From NCBI GenBank assembly GCA_944389505.1, contig CALXMP010000003.1, positions 62,001 through 126,000 of the forward strand: 64,000 bases of DNA, in the 5' to 3' direction. Below, one piece after another: positions 17,901 through 25,187 of this stretch (the stretch's first letter is position 1; every line of letters begins with the position of its first letter). The translations under genes and the position numbers were made by a program. The notes beneath the pieces were generated by a model that worked only from the letters and a program-made list of their open reading frames with translations, did no database searches and was not told the DNA's origin. The DNA is from an uncultured Spirochaetaceae bacterium. Its GTDB lineage: Bacteria; Spirochaetota; Spirochaetia; Sphaerochaetales; Sphaerochaetaceae.

Positions 17901-17952
17901 GGTATTGAACTAAAGCATTCTCGAAGACTGCTTCATTGAATACATCAGACAC
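14914..17952 (-). CDS. hsdR: Type I restriction endonuclease motor/nuclease subunit
   Basis: The protein has 1012 residues. The N-terminal nuclease of the PD-(D/E)xK type shows PDVILF (Asp136) and VVMELKS (Glu151, Lys152 region). The SF2 translocase follows: Walker A QGSGKS (about 289-294), ITDRNDLDDQL, DEAH at 388-391, GFTGTPI, and later DMWLTGFDVPSL and QAIARVNRV. The C-terminus is helical and should contact HsdM. It is the first gene of the R-M-S operon, and its composition is AT-rich relative to the neighbourhood, consistent with horizontal acquisition. Confidence 0.95.
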   Translation of the reverse strand: MSDVFNEAVFENALVQYLSDELGYTHIFGPDIDRNYTDVLFEDELYSSLERINPKASRQAIDTAIFTLKNRLTGSLIQRNETFFGYLQNGITVSIMEDGKTIYPLIKLIDYENIENNSFFVANQWTIIEKEQKRPDVILFINGFPLVVMELKSCSREQTSYSDAFLQLENYKMVIPTLFNYNAFCIISDMIVTKAGTITADENRYSQWKTVDGITRNDNPDFTILIKGMLEKERLLDIIHNFILFQKEEKGDIKILAAYHQYHAVRKALQTTVSAIGKSRKGGVFWHTQGSGKSLSMVFLSHLLRNTLPNPTIVVITDRNDLDDQLYLQFSKCKDFLRTNPKQAGSTKDLTETLSTTHYGGIFFTTMQKFEEADEPFSTRDDIIVLADEAHRSQYGLEERYDVKAQKMKKGTARVIRDALPNATFVGFTGTPIAKKDHNTIEVFGNCIDVYDMTQSVIDGATRPVYYESRVMNLSLDKDILENIDHILQDYVAEEEPEYSVNAEKTKKENATMEALLSAPETIHTLANDIINHYEAREDVLTGKALIVAYSRPIAVLLYQEMIRLRPDWKEKIKVVMTHDNKDPAEWYEILGTEYTKKELAKKFKDDNDPMKIAIVVDMWLTGFDVPSLATMYVFKPMAGHNLMQAIARVNRVFKDKEGGLVVDYIGIATALKEAMKEYTERDQENYGDTDISRTALITFRDKLEVCIALFHGFNINPFITGSDYDRAKTVTNGLNFILEDQKKKKTFLDAAYQLRQAASLCRSLLDKKERYYASFFETIRVSIHKIDDPGAKTGQSLKELSKQIKELLNQSVTSNGVINVFENIDTEFSLFDENFLKEVSALKEKNIASTLLRRLLQDKVHDYKKTNLVKAQVFSEKMEDIMNRWRNMQITNAEVIEELLKIAKEIKDASSEANSLGLTDEEMAFYDALTKPQAVKDFYENDQLVAMTKELTEKLKKSRTIDWNKKESARAEMRVMIKHLLRKYDYPPKEVASALKTVLEQCELWTDNQVV

Positions 17953-18141
17953 AGGTTTATCCCTCAGTAAAATATGGACCAGAGAGCATTTCTCTTGAAA
18001 CCATAGAATTTTAGATTAACTCCGGAATTTATCTAAGAAATCCTAGAGCTTTTCTTGTGAATTGTAGCATGGTAAAAGCAGGTTTGGTAATTCTATGAAG
18101 AAATAATAAATCGTTTTATTTGCATGAAATTGATACCTTCT

Positions 18142-19785
18142 TTATAGGTTATGAAGATCTTCTTCCCAATCATCGATTGCTTTAGTCATGTCTTTTGAAG
18201 GGGATTTTCCATTGAATTCTATGAAATGATTTAGATAGCTCATAATCTCCTGCCGGCCAAGAAGTCCTTTGTCGATTATTCCCTGTAATATCGAATGGCG
18301 ATCTTTTGCTGTAAGTGGTGAATTGTAACCAACTGTATAACCGCAGAGTTTAAAAATTGATTCTGTTGCCATCGTCCCGTTGTTTCTTCGCACTTTATAT
18401 CCAATGATTTTCATGTCTGGCAACTGAAATTGTGTTCCTATTATCTTCCAGCCTTCACGGTATAAAGGTTCTACTTCCTTACGATAGAAATCAGAATAGA
18501 TGTAATATCTGCCGCATTCTATGCAATATCCGACTTCAATCGGTATATCAATTAAATGGTTATCCAAATCAACCATCCTTATCTTTATCCGCTTGTCTTT
18601 CAGATGATGCCCATTGCCTATACATATGAATTTATCAGCTACAGTGATAATCACATCAGGATAAATATATTTCAATTCAGATAAATCTTCAGAAGATTTA
18701 TCGTTTGTAGCATTAGTGTTTTTAATGCCATTGTTATTACTTAAAAAAGCCGAATTTGATGCTTCTACAGCGCTAGAAGATTCCAATGAGATAATATCTA
18801 CCTGAGATTTATCAAGCCTACTTCCTTTGAAAGCCATATCATTGAAGATTGGTAATGAATAGGCTTGAATTGTCTTAAGATATGGATTATCAACAAAAGC
18901 AAATTCTGCAATATATCCAACGAATGAAGGGATAACATAATTATCTCCCTTTTTTGCTGTGGGATAATAAACCAGCCTATATTCATCTCTAGTATGTTTC
19001 TTATCTCCCCAACTAAAACATCCAGGTTTTGCATAAACAATACCATCAATAACACAATAATCAGGATTATCCTGATTGATGATAACTGTTTGTAAAGAAG
19101 TGCATCCAAAGAATAAAGAGGCTCCAATTAACAAATTAGGCATACTGCTTTCAATAACTACGGTTTTTAAAGATAAGCAACCAGTAAACAAGGAATCCCC
19201 AAGACAAGTAACTGATTCGGGAATGATAATGCTTGAAAGGTTGAAACAATTGGTAAATGCATTTTCCATTATTTCTTCAACAGTATTAGGAATCACAATA
19301 GATTTGAGATACCTTGCTCCGTAAAAAGCCCCTGGTGCTATGTAATCAGTGCCGGAGGGTATTATATATGTTTCTCCTTCTTTCAGAGGAGGATACTTGA
19401 TTAATGAGTGCCCCCAAAAAAGAACCCCATCAATATCCGTTAAATTTTCATTATTTCTAACGATTATTTCTGTTACGGTATAAAGATAGGAAAGATCCTG
19501 CCCCAATTCAAAGGCATCACCAAGTGGCATGAACCCGTCAGGGAAAATCAGTCTGTTGATCCCATTTAGAGTAAAACAAAAATGGTCAGTGAAAGAACAG
19601 ACTTGATAACCATTAATCTCAAGTGGAATCTCAAAGTCGCCACCAACATCAATATGTCCTATATAAGAATGCAGAATGCATCTTTTGTCATTCTCAAAAC
19701 CAGTAAGACTGTAAGTATAATCACCAAAAACCATTGGACGAGGCTGGTAATCTACCCTTGGATATTTCTGTTTTGTTTTACCCAT
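18142..19785 (-). CDS. BspA-like leucine-rich repeat (LRR_5) protein
   Basis: The product is about 547 residues (an in-frame ATG six codons upstream at 19803 is equally possible; neither has a ribosome site). Residues about 100-340 carry LRR_5 repeats such as YIAPGAFYGARYLKSIVIPN and MENAFTNCFNLSSIIIPE, each about 23 residues long. The C-terminal about 180 residues have no recognised domain. Most BspA-like proteins are secreted, but no signal peptide or lipobox is visible here, so this one is probably cytoplasmic. It is AT-rich and lies between the hsd locus and a DUF2971 remnant. Confidence 0.75.
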   Translation of the reverse strand: MGKTKQKYPRVDYQPRPMVFGDYTYSLTGFENDKRCILHSYIGHIDVGGDFEIPLEINGYQVCSFTDHFCFTLNGINRLIFPDGFMPLGDAFELGQDLSYLYTVTEIIVRNNENLTDIDGVLFWGHSLIKYPPLKEGETYIIPSGTDYIAPGAFYGARYLKSIVIPNTVEEIMENAFTNCFNLSSIIIPESVTCLGDSLFTGCLSLKTVVIESSMPNLLIGASLFFGCTSLQTVIINQDNPDYCVIDGIVYAKPGCFSWGDKKHTRDEYRLVYYPTAKKGDNYVIPSFVGYIAEFAFVDNPYLKTIQAYSLPIFNDMAFKGSRLDKSQVDIISLESSSAVEASNSAFLSNNNGIKNTNATNDKSSEDLSELKYIYPDVIITVADKFICIGNGHHLKDKRIKIRMVDLDNHLIDIPIEVGYCIECGRYYIYSDFYRKEVEPLYREGWKIIGTQFQLPDMKIIGYKVRRNNGTMATESIFKLCGYTVGYNSPLTAKDRHSILQGIIDKGLLGRQEIMSYLNHFIEFNGKSPSKDMTKAIDDWEEDLHNL

Positions 19786-19875
19786 ACATTTATTGTAAAA
19801 CATCTTTTTGCGTAAAATCAGCTATAATATCTACCTATTTGATAATTTTATGGCACAGAATTATCATTCAAAGTA

Positions 19876-20025
19876 ATGAATGTAGAATTATATGTTGCGC
19901 AGGAAATTGCGAGATTGAAGGAAACAGCATGCAGAAAAGTGAATAATGGAGATTTAGACATTATTCCATACACCTGTAAAGCAGATGGGGTGCATTCCAA
20001 ACATATGGAAAAATCGATGGATTGA
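19876..20025 (+). CDS. Small hypothetical ORF upstream of the DUF2971 remnant
   Basis: A 49-codon frame starts at ATG 19876 and ends at 20025, overlapping the DUF2971 reading frame by 4 bases. It is too short for domain assignment. It has no clear ribosome site. It could be the frameshifted N-terminal part of the neighbouring gene or a chance frame. Confidence 0.25.
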   Translation: MNVELYVAQEIARLKETACRKVNNGDLDIIPYTCKADGVHSKHMEKSMD

Positions 20026-20975
20026 TTTTTCAGTTTACCAGTTTTGATACTCTGAAACTTATTCTAAAAAACAAGACATTGCATCTCAATAGAGCAATGA
20101 ACATGTCTGATCCTATTGAGAATCAGGGATATTTTGCCGATGAAGCAGCGGGAAAGGAGGTAAATGAGATATTACGAAGGAATGTACGAATAGCATGTTT
20201 TTGTAAACCCTATCTCGAAATCAATGATGAAAAAATACCTGCATATGCTATGTCAAGAATGTGGGATCAATACGCATACAAAACAGATAAAAATGGTAAG
20301 AATTTCAGGGGATGCTACATCGGATTCTACCGCCAGAAACTTGAGAGATTATTAAATGCCTAATATTCGAGGACTTGCAAGATTGGAGATATCATATATG
20401 ATTTAGCCTTGGATCCCGAATATAAAATTTCGATGGGCAACCTTACTATTTATACAAACGAAGCAACAGATCGTATATTTCGAAATAAAGATGGAACATA
20501 CAGCACTTGGGATGAATCCAAGGTTGAAGAATTCAATTTAGAAGGAGATTTATTTGGTTTCCAATTCCATAAATCTTTTGATTATCGAGATGAGAACGAA
20601 ATCAGGTTTTCAATATATGATTCAAGCGTTGAAGATACATTTCTTCATAGTATTCTCCCTGCAATAAAAGTTATAATACTTAACCAGCAAATCAGCGATA
20701 AAGAGGCTTTGCAAGTTGATTTTGAAACTGCTGGCAATGTTTATAAAATGATTTACGAGTCACCGTATGTCTTTGGAGGTAATGCCCTCAATCAGCGTCA
20801 TTCAAAAGGCTTTTGTAAGCTCAAGAAAATAACTACTTTAGAGTCTTATACAATAAAAAGTATATTATTCAGTAACTTGCCGATGTCACCAGAACAACAA
20901 GCAATCATGATAAAGCTTCATTATCATATAAATAGACATAATGCGTTATTAGCAAAGAGAAAAAAGAATAAGTAG
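20022..20975 (+). pseudogene. DUF2971-family gene interrupted by an in-frame stop
   Basis: Codons from 20022 give FTSFDTLKLILKNKTLHLNR and NMSDPIEN, then SRMWDQYA and CYIGFYRQKLERLL, all typical of DUF2971. A TAA at 20361-20363 stops the frame. The same frame then continues open (GDIIYDLALDPEYKI) to 20975 and contains FQFHKSFDYRDENEIRF, the usual C-terminal half. One nonsense change therefore explains the split; a re-start at 20409 (TTG) lacks a ribosome site. DUF2971 genes are often found in defence or mobile regions, which fits the location beside the restriction locus. Function is unknown. Confidence 0.65.
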
Positions 20976-21210
20976 GGAATTCGCCAAGGATGCTCCTTCG
21001 GTTAGATTTATTTATGAGGCAACACGGGGGCTTATTCAGGATGGAAAGGGCTCCAAACCCTTAACGGAGTACGTGGTGATCAGCCGCTTTGACTGGCGCA
21101 GTCTGATTTGACGTGTGGATCACTGGAGTTCGGCACCTGGCTCAGCATGAATCGGGGCACTGGCTCTGCTGTGCCGTTGTACTCACCTTAACTTAAGGAT
21201 ATTGGATAGC
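20976..21210. other. Gene-poor stretch with a short protein-like frame
   Basis: The plus-strand frame 20953-21110 reads EFAKDAPSVRFIYEATRGLI and then KPLTEYVVISRFDWRSLI before a stop. It looks protein-like in composition but has no start, ribosome site or recognised family. It may be the tail of a lost gene. Nothing else is seen. Confidence 0.3.
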
Positions 21211-21330
21211 TTACAGTCTCATTTACAATCTCATTTACAGTCTCATTTACAGTCTCATTTACAGTCTCATTTACAGTCTCATTTACAGTGCCATTTACAG
21301 TGCCATTTACAGTGCCATTTACAGTGCCAT
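21211..21330 (-). repeat. Ten tandem copies of a 12-bp repeat
   Basis: Ten units of ttacagtNNcat run without gaps: six with core tctc (the second has a G-to-A change, ttacaatctcat), then four with core tgcc. On the minus strand one frame, open from about 21387 to 21190, translates the array as GTVN four times, ETVN four times, EIVN and ETVS. This resembles a low-complexity tail after DIAKPNSRAKTAD. No intact gene upstream in that frame is present. Copy number can change without altering the frame. Confidence 0.85.
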
Positions 21331-21387
21331 CGGCTGTCTTTGCCCTAGAATTGGGTTTTGCAATATCCTGTATGCCATATCTTCAAT

Positions 21388-21576
21388 CTATTCCCTCTGA
21401 TATGATACCTTCTCATTCTCTGAGTCATGCTCCTCCTGCACCTTCCGTATTGCTTCCTCATAGCCGGTGAGGGCGGCAAAAGGGGAGAACTGGGCAGCGC
21501 GCTCAGACATGGACATATGATTGTGCTTGTTTGACACATGGTGAGGAAGATTGATTATATCGCTGTAGTCATTCAT
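21388..21576 (-). CDS. YolD-like small protein, probably truncated, partner of the Y-family polymerase
   Basis: The protein has 62 residues and starts with the YolD-type block INLPHHVSNKHNHMSMSERA followed by AQFSPFAALTGYEEAIRKV. Proteins of this family lie immediately downstream of UmuC-like polymerases and are usually 90-130 residues, so the C-terminal half seems missing. The frame ends just before the tandem-repeat region. The start overlaps the polymerase stop by 4 bases (ATGA). The role is presumed to be in polymerase regulation but is not established. Confidence 0.7.
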   Translation of the reverse strand: MNDYSDIINLPHHVSNKHNHMSMSERAAQFSPFAALTGYEEAIRKVQEEHDSENEKVSYQRE

Positions 21577-23060
21577 GCCTTATGACCTCCGATCTGGTTG
21601 TTTCTATCCCTCGCTGTAGCGCCTTCCTCGAAGCTCATGCCGCGGAGTATGGCATTCTTGCCGAACTTCCTTTTGATATCAAGAAGGGCATCCTGCACCT
21701 TCTTCTCACGGTCCTCTTTTTTCTCCTCTTTGCTGCTGTCATCTGCAAAGAGGTCCGGGGTTATGCTCTTCACCTCATCCGAGTCCTCATCGTGTGTGTT
21801 ATTGGATGTTATTGTGATTCTGCGTATAAGCAGGGATTTATCCACAGTCCTGTCAAAGATGTCCATGGCGGCCTTTATGATTGCCGAGGATGATGCGGTG
21901 TAATGGCTGAGCATGTATGTACCTTGTGCATGCTTTGGCACAGCTCTCCCGTAATGGTCAATCTTCACCTGTCCTTTGTAATTTCCTTCGCTTATATTCA
22001 CGATATCATAGCCTACGTACAGGACTATCTGGCTGGCTACAAGCTTCTTCTCCCTGAGATCGAGCGATAGCTGGTCTGCCATCTCCTTTACGACAAGCCG
22101 TGCCTTATCAGCAGTGTATGGAGAGTGTAGAACCTGACCCGAGCTTATGCTGCTTGATGATGGTTTGTAGGCTTTTATGTCTTTTATGGTACAGGGTTCC
22201 CAGCCCCATGCATGGTCTATCAGGAGCTCTGCATTCACTCCGAAGAGCTTGTATAGCAGATCCTCGTTGTAGTAGTCCTCCTCTTTCCCTATTGAGCACC
22301 TGGCTATGTCACCCATTGTGAAGAGCCGTTTCTCCTCAAGCTTTCTTGCGTATCCGTGTCCGACTCTCCAGAAATCCGTAAGCGGACGATGATCCCATAG
22401 TTTCTGTCTGTAGCTCATTTCATCGAGTTCTGCTATTCTCACGCCATTTTCATCTGCTTTCACGTGCTTTGCCATGATATCCATCGCGATCTTGGCCAGA
22501 TAGAGATTCGTCCCTATTCCCGCAGTTGCGGTTATGCCTGTCGTTTCCAGCACATCCTGGATCATCTTTCTTGCGAGTTCGGCCGGCGTCATACCATATG
22601 ATGACAGATAGCTTGTGACATCCATGAAGACCTCATCGATTGAATATACATGGATATCCTCAGGGGCGATGTATTTGAGATATGTGCGGTAGATGCGTGT
22701 GCTGTAGTCTATATACAGTGCCATCCGTGGCGGTGCTGCTATATAGCTGATGCTGAGCTCCGGTCTCTTCCGGAGTTCGGATGCAGACCATGATTCCCCT
22801 GAGAAGCGATGGCCGGGAGCTTTCCTTATGCGTCCTGAATTGCAAGCATCAACAGCTTCCTCAACTTCAAACAGCCTGCATCTGCCAGGGATTCCGAGGG
22901 CTTTCATAGAAGGGGAGACTGCGAGGCAGATAGTCTTCTCGCTTCTTTCCCGGTCTGCTACTACAAGGTTTGTATCCAGAGGATCCAGCCCTCGTTCCCT
23001 GCATTCCACAGAGGCATAGAATGATTTCAGATCGATTGCTATGTAGACTCTGTTCTCCAT
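21573..23060 (-). CDS. Y-family translesion DNA polymerase (UmuC/DinB-like)
   Basis: The protein has 495 residues. VYIAIDLKSFYASVECRERG carries the first catalytic Asp, and VYSIDEVFMDVT (about 138-149) the second acidic pair. TAGIGTNLYLAKIAMDIMAK and DFWRVGHGYARKLEE form the thumb helix-hairpin-helix. It resembles the Gram-positive UvrX/YqjW branch rather than DinB, consistent with its YolD-like partner. It would copy past damaged bases. The length beyond about 400 residues reflects an extended C-terminus. Such pairs often travel on mobile elements. Confidence 0.88.
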   Translation of the reverse strand: MENRVYIAIDLKSFYASVECRERGLDPLDTNLVVADRERSEKTICLAVSPSMKALGIPGRCRLFEVEEAVDACNSGRIRKAPGHRFSGESWSASELRKRPELSISYIAAPPRMALYIDYSTRIYRTYLKYIAPEDIHVYSIDEVFMDVTSYLSSYGMTPAELARKMIQDVLETTGITATAGIGTNLYLAKIAMDIMAKHVKADENGVRIAELDEMSYRQKLWDHRPLTDFWRVGHGYARKLEEKRLFTMGDIARCSIGKEEDYYNEDLLYKLFGVNAELLIDHAWGWEPCTIKDIKAYKPSSSSISSGQVLHSPYTADKARLVVKEMADQLSLDLREKKLVASQIVLYVGYDIVNISEGNYKGQVKIDHYGRAVPKHAQGTYMLSHYTASSSAIIKAAMDIFDRTVDKSLLIRRITITSNNTHDEDSDEVKSITPDLFADDSSKEEKKEDREKKVQDALLDIKRKFGKNAILRGMSFEEGATARDRNNQIGGHKA

Positions 23061-23219
23061 TTTCCCTATATCCTTGAAAAATTATATGGGTAATACGATT
23101 CGCGGACAATGATTCTTTCCTGCCTGTATTATGCAGAGTAGGTGTAGAAATCAATAACCTATTCCACATCCTGCATGCTTTGTGTAACAATCAGCTTAGT
23201 TGAAGGTTAAATATTCTGT

Positions 23220-24065
23220 ATGGTGCGCATTCTTCTTGTATTTATATCTGCTATTGCCATTCTTCTCTCGTCATGTACGACGACGGGCAGCAATGTCTTC
23301 TCTTCTGACAACAGGAAGGCGGATATAGTCGAGGCGCTCTCCTCAGAGAAGCCTGATGACGGGAAGATGGATCTTGCGCTTGAGCTGCCTTTTGCCGATA
23401 CCGTAAGGAATACCCCTGTACAGACCCAGCCTGCAGCTGAGGAGGAAACTGTTCCAGCTCTGACAGAAGAAGCTGTAGAGGAAACAATTCCTGCTCCGGA
23501 GATGGCTCCAGATGTCCTGGAGGTTGCAGAGCCAGATAACGTGAAAACAGCACCAGACGAGCCTTCTGAGACGGAATCCACACCGGTGATTGAGACTGTG
23601 GAGATGCCTGCAGAGGAAGTTAAGCAGGAGGAAGCCCTACCAGAGACTGTAGTATCAGAGGTGCAGCCAGAGAGTGCAGTGACGATTCCGGAAGAACCGG
23701 AAGCAGAGGAGGTTGTAATCCCTCTCTCTGAAACAGCTGAAGTTATTCCTGAAGAGACTGCCGTTCCATCTGTGCAGCCAGCCACGCCTTCGATGCCTCC
23801 TGCAATGAACAGGCTTATCGTTGATGCGATGATAGCCTCTGTCGTCATAGTGATAATGTTCACCGTTGCGACTGCGATAAGAAGCGCATATAAGATGCCT
23901 CTGTCCTATCTCCTTTCGGCAATAATAGCGATTCTTATCTCATTCCTGCCGTTTGTGATCTGCATCATAATAGGTGGAATGTCCAACGTGTGGTGGTCGT
24001 ACTTCCTGCTTCTCCTGTCATTCTTCATATTCCGTTCTGGAAGGGGACGGAGAGATTCTCGATAG
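23220..24065 (+). CDS. Glu/Pro-rich lipoprotein with C-terminal membrane helices
   Basis: The 281-residue product has a lipoprotein signal (ILLSSC at residues 14-19). A long acidic, Pro/Val/Glu-rich linker runs over about residues 60-195 (repeats like PEEPEAEEV and EEAVEET). The end has three hydrophobic helices (IVDAMIASVVIVIMFTVATA, YLLSAIIAILISFLPFVIC, YFLLLLSFFIF) and a basic tail. A lipid anchor plus three membrane spans is unusual. No domain is recognised. The 3' end overlaps the convergent ROK gene by 41 bases. Confidence 0.6.
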   Translation: MVRILLVFISAIAILLSSCTTTGSNVFSSDNRKADIVEALSSEKPDDGKMDLALELPFADTVRNTPVQTQPAAEEETVPALTEEAVEETIPAPEMAPDVLEVAEPDNVKTAPDEPSETESTPVIETVEMPAEEVKQEEALPETVVSEVQPESAVTIPEEPEAEEVVIPLSETAEVIPEETAVPSVQPATPSMPPAMNRLIVDAMIASVVIVIMFTVATAIRSAYKMPLSYLLSAIIAILISFLPFVICIIIGGMSNVWWSYFLLLLSFFIFRSGRGRRDSR

Positions 24066-25101
24066 CCTTAAGCCTCGATAGGAGCTCTGTATTGTAGAAG
24101 AATGTATCAAGGGCTTTGAGCGCAGCGCCTTCCCTTGCTCCATTCTCCCCGGCAGATGACCTGTATATGACCATGTTCTCCCTTCCTGGAGGAAGAAGAG
24201 ATGAGACCAGAGTCTGAAGGTATGCATACATCGCATCCGGCATAGCTGCCATTCTGCCTGTTATTATCACAGAGGAGGCGGAAAGCGCCTGTACAGCTTC
24301 AGATAGAGCTGCTGCCATAGGCCTGAGCATCACCTTGATCATCTCATGGTATTCTCTGTTCCCGAATAATGTCCTGTAGCTGTCTGCCCCTGTCCGGGAT
24401 AGTATAACCTGCCCGGAGGAAACGGCTTCAAGGCATCCCTTGCCGCCGCAGCTGCAGTCCCCGTCTCTCTGCGCCCTGATATGAGGTAAATCCGGAAGCG
24501 GGATCATCATCCCATTCTTCCTGATTGTTGCGGCGATGGTGTCAGACCATGATATGAAAAGGAATGATTCAAGATCCCCAAGCCTTGCGACCTCTGCCTC
24601 CGCCTCAGCTTCTGCCCTTGAAATGAGCACAGAGGGGAAGGGGAGCTCAATCATGGTATTGTAATCCGAAGCGATTGCCGCACCATATATGACTGCATCG
24701 CCTGCGCTCATCTTTCTTATGAGCTTCTGGATATCATCCTGGAAGGATTCACCCTTTGGAAGCCTTTCATATCGAAGGATCCTTCCCTGGAGATCAGAGA
24801 TGGCAACGGAGAATGCCTTCCGTCCCTCTTCGATAGAGAATACACGTCCGGCTTTGCTGTTTATGGAAAGAAGTGTTCCAGGGCGTCCCTGGGCTGTCTG
24901 CTCCCTTCCTGTCTCCTCGATCAGTCCTTCCTTTATCATCTTGTCACAGATCTCACCGATTGAGACCTTGTTGATATCAAGACGGCGGGACAGCTCTGCT
25001 TTTGAGCATGTTCCCTTCCTCAGTTCCGAGAGAACCTTCAGTCTGTTGATTCTCCTTGCGTTGTCAGGTCTTGAGAAATCCATACTGAGATGATAAGCCA
25101 T
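24025..25101 (-). CDS. ROK-family transcriptional regulator (NagC/XylR type)
   Basis: The protein has 358 residues. Residues about 1-75 form a winged helix-turn-helix (KVLSELRKGTCSKAELSRRL, then INKVSIGEICDKM). A ROK domain follows, with the zinc motif CSCGGKGCLEA (Cys216, 218, 223). The sugar-kinase catalytic and sugar-binding residues are not well conserved, as is usual for repressors. It probably responds to a sugar or sugar phosphate; the target is not evident. It is divergent from htpG. The ATG at 25101 has GGGA upstream. Confidence 0.82.
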   Translation of the reverse strand: MAYHLSMDFSRPDNARRINRLKVLSELRKGTCSKAELSRRLDINKVSIGEICDKMIKEGLIEETGREQTAQGRPGTLLSINSKAGRVFSIEEGRKAFSVAISDLQGRILRYERLPKGESFQDDIQKLIRKMSAGDAVIYGAAIASDYNTMIELPFPSVLISRAEAEAEAEVARLGDLESFLFISWSDTIAATIRKNGMMIPLPDLPHIRAQRDGDCSCGGKGCLEAVSSGQVILSRTGADSYRTLFGNREYHEMIKVMLRPMAAALSEAVQALSASSVIITGRMAAMPDAMYAYLQTLVSSLLPPGRENMVIYRSSAGENGAREGAALKALDTFFYNTELLSRLKAIENLSVPFQNGI

Positions 25102-25187
25102 CCTTACTTCCCGGGCAATGGTGTTTCACCTACAGTTGCCGTTTTGCCGTACTGTTAGTATTTTTTCTTCTGTTGAGAGGAGAAAAT

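Noticed and set aside
19582-19946. Plus-strand frames of 70-77 codons opposite the LRR gene
   Set aside because: They run antisense to the LRR gene start, lack ribosome sites and have no protein-like motifs.
21211-21330. CRISPR array
   Set aside because: The units are 12 bp and directly adjacent, with no unique spacers and no cas genes nearby.
23207-23863. 218-codon Ser/Thr-rich frame on the minus strand
   Set aside because: It is the complement of the Glu/Pro-rich linker of the lipoprotein gene, which explains its low-complexity composition.
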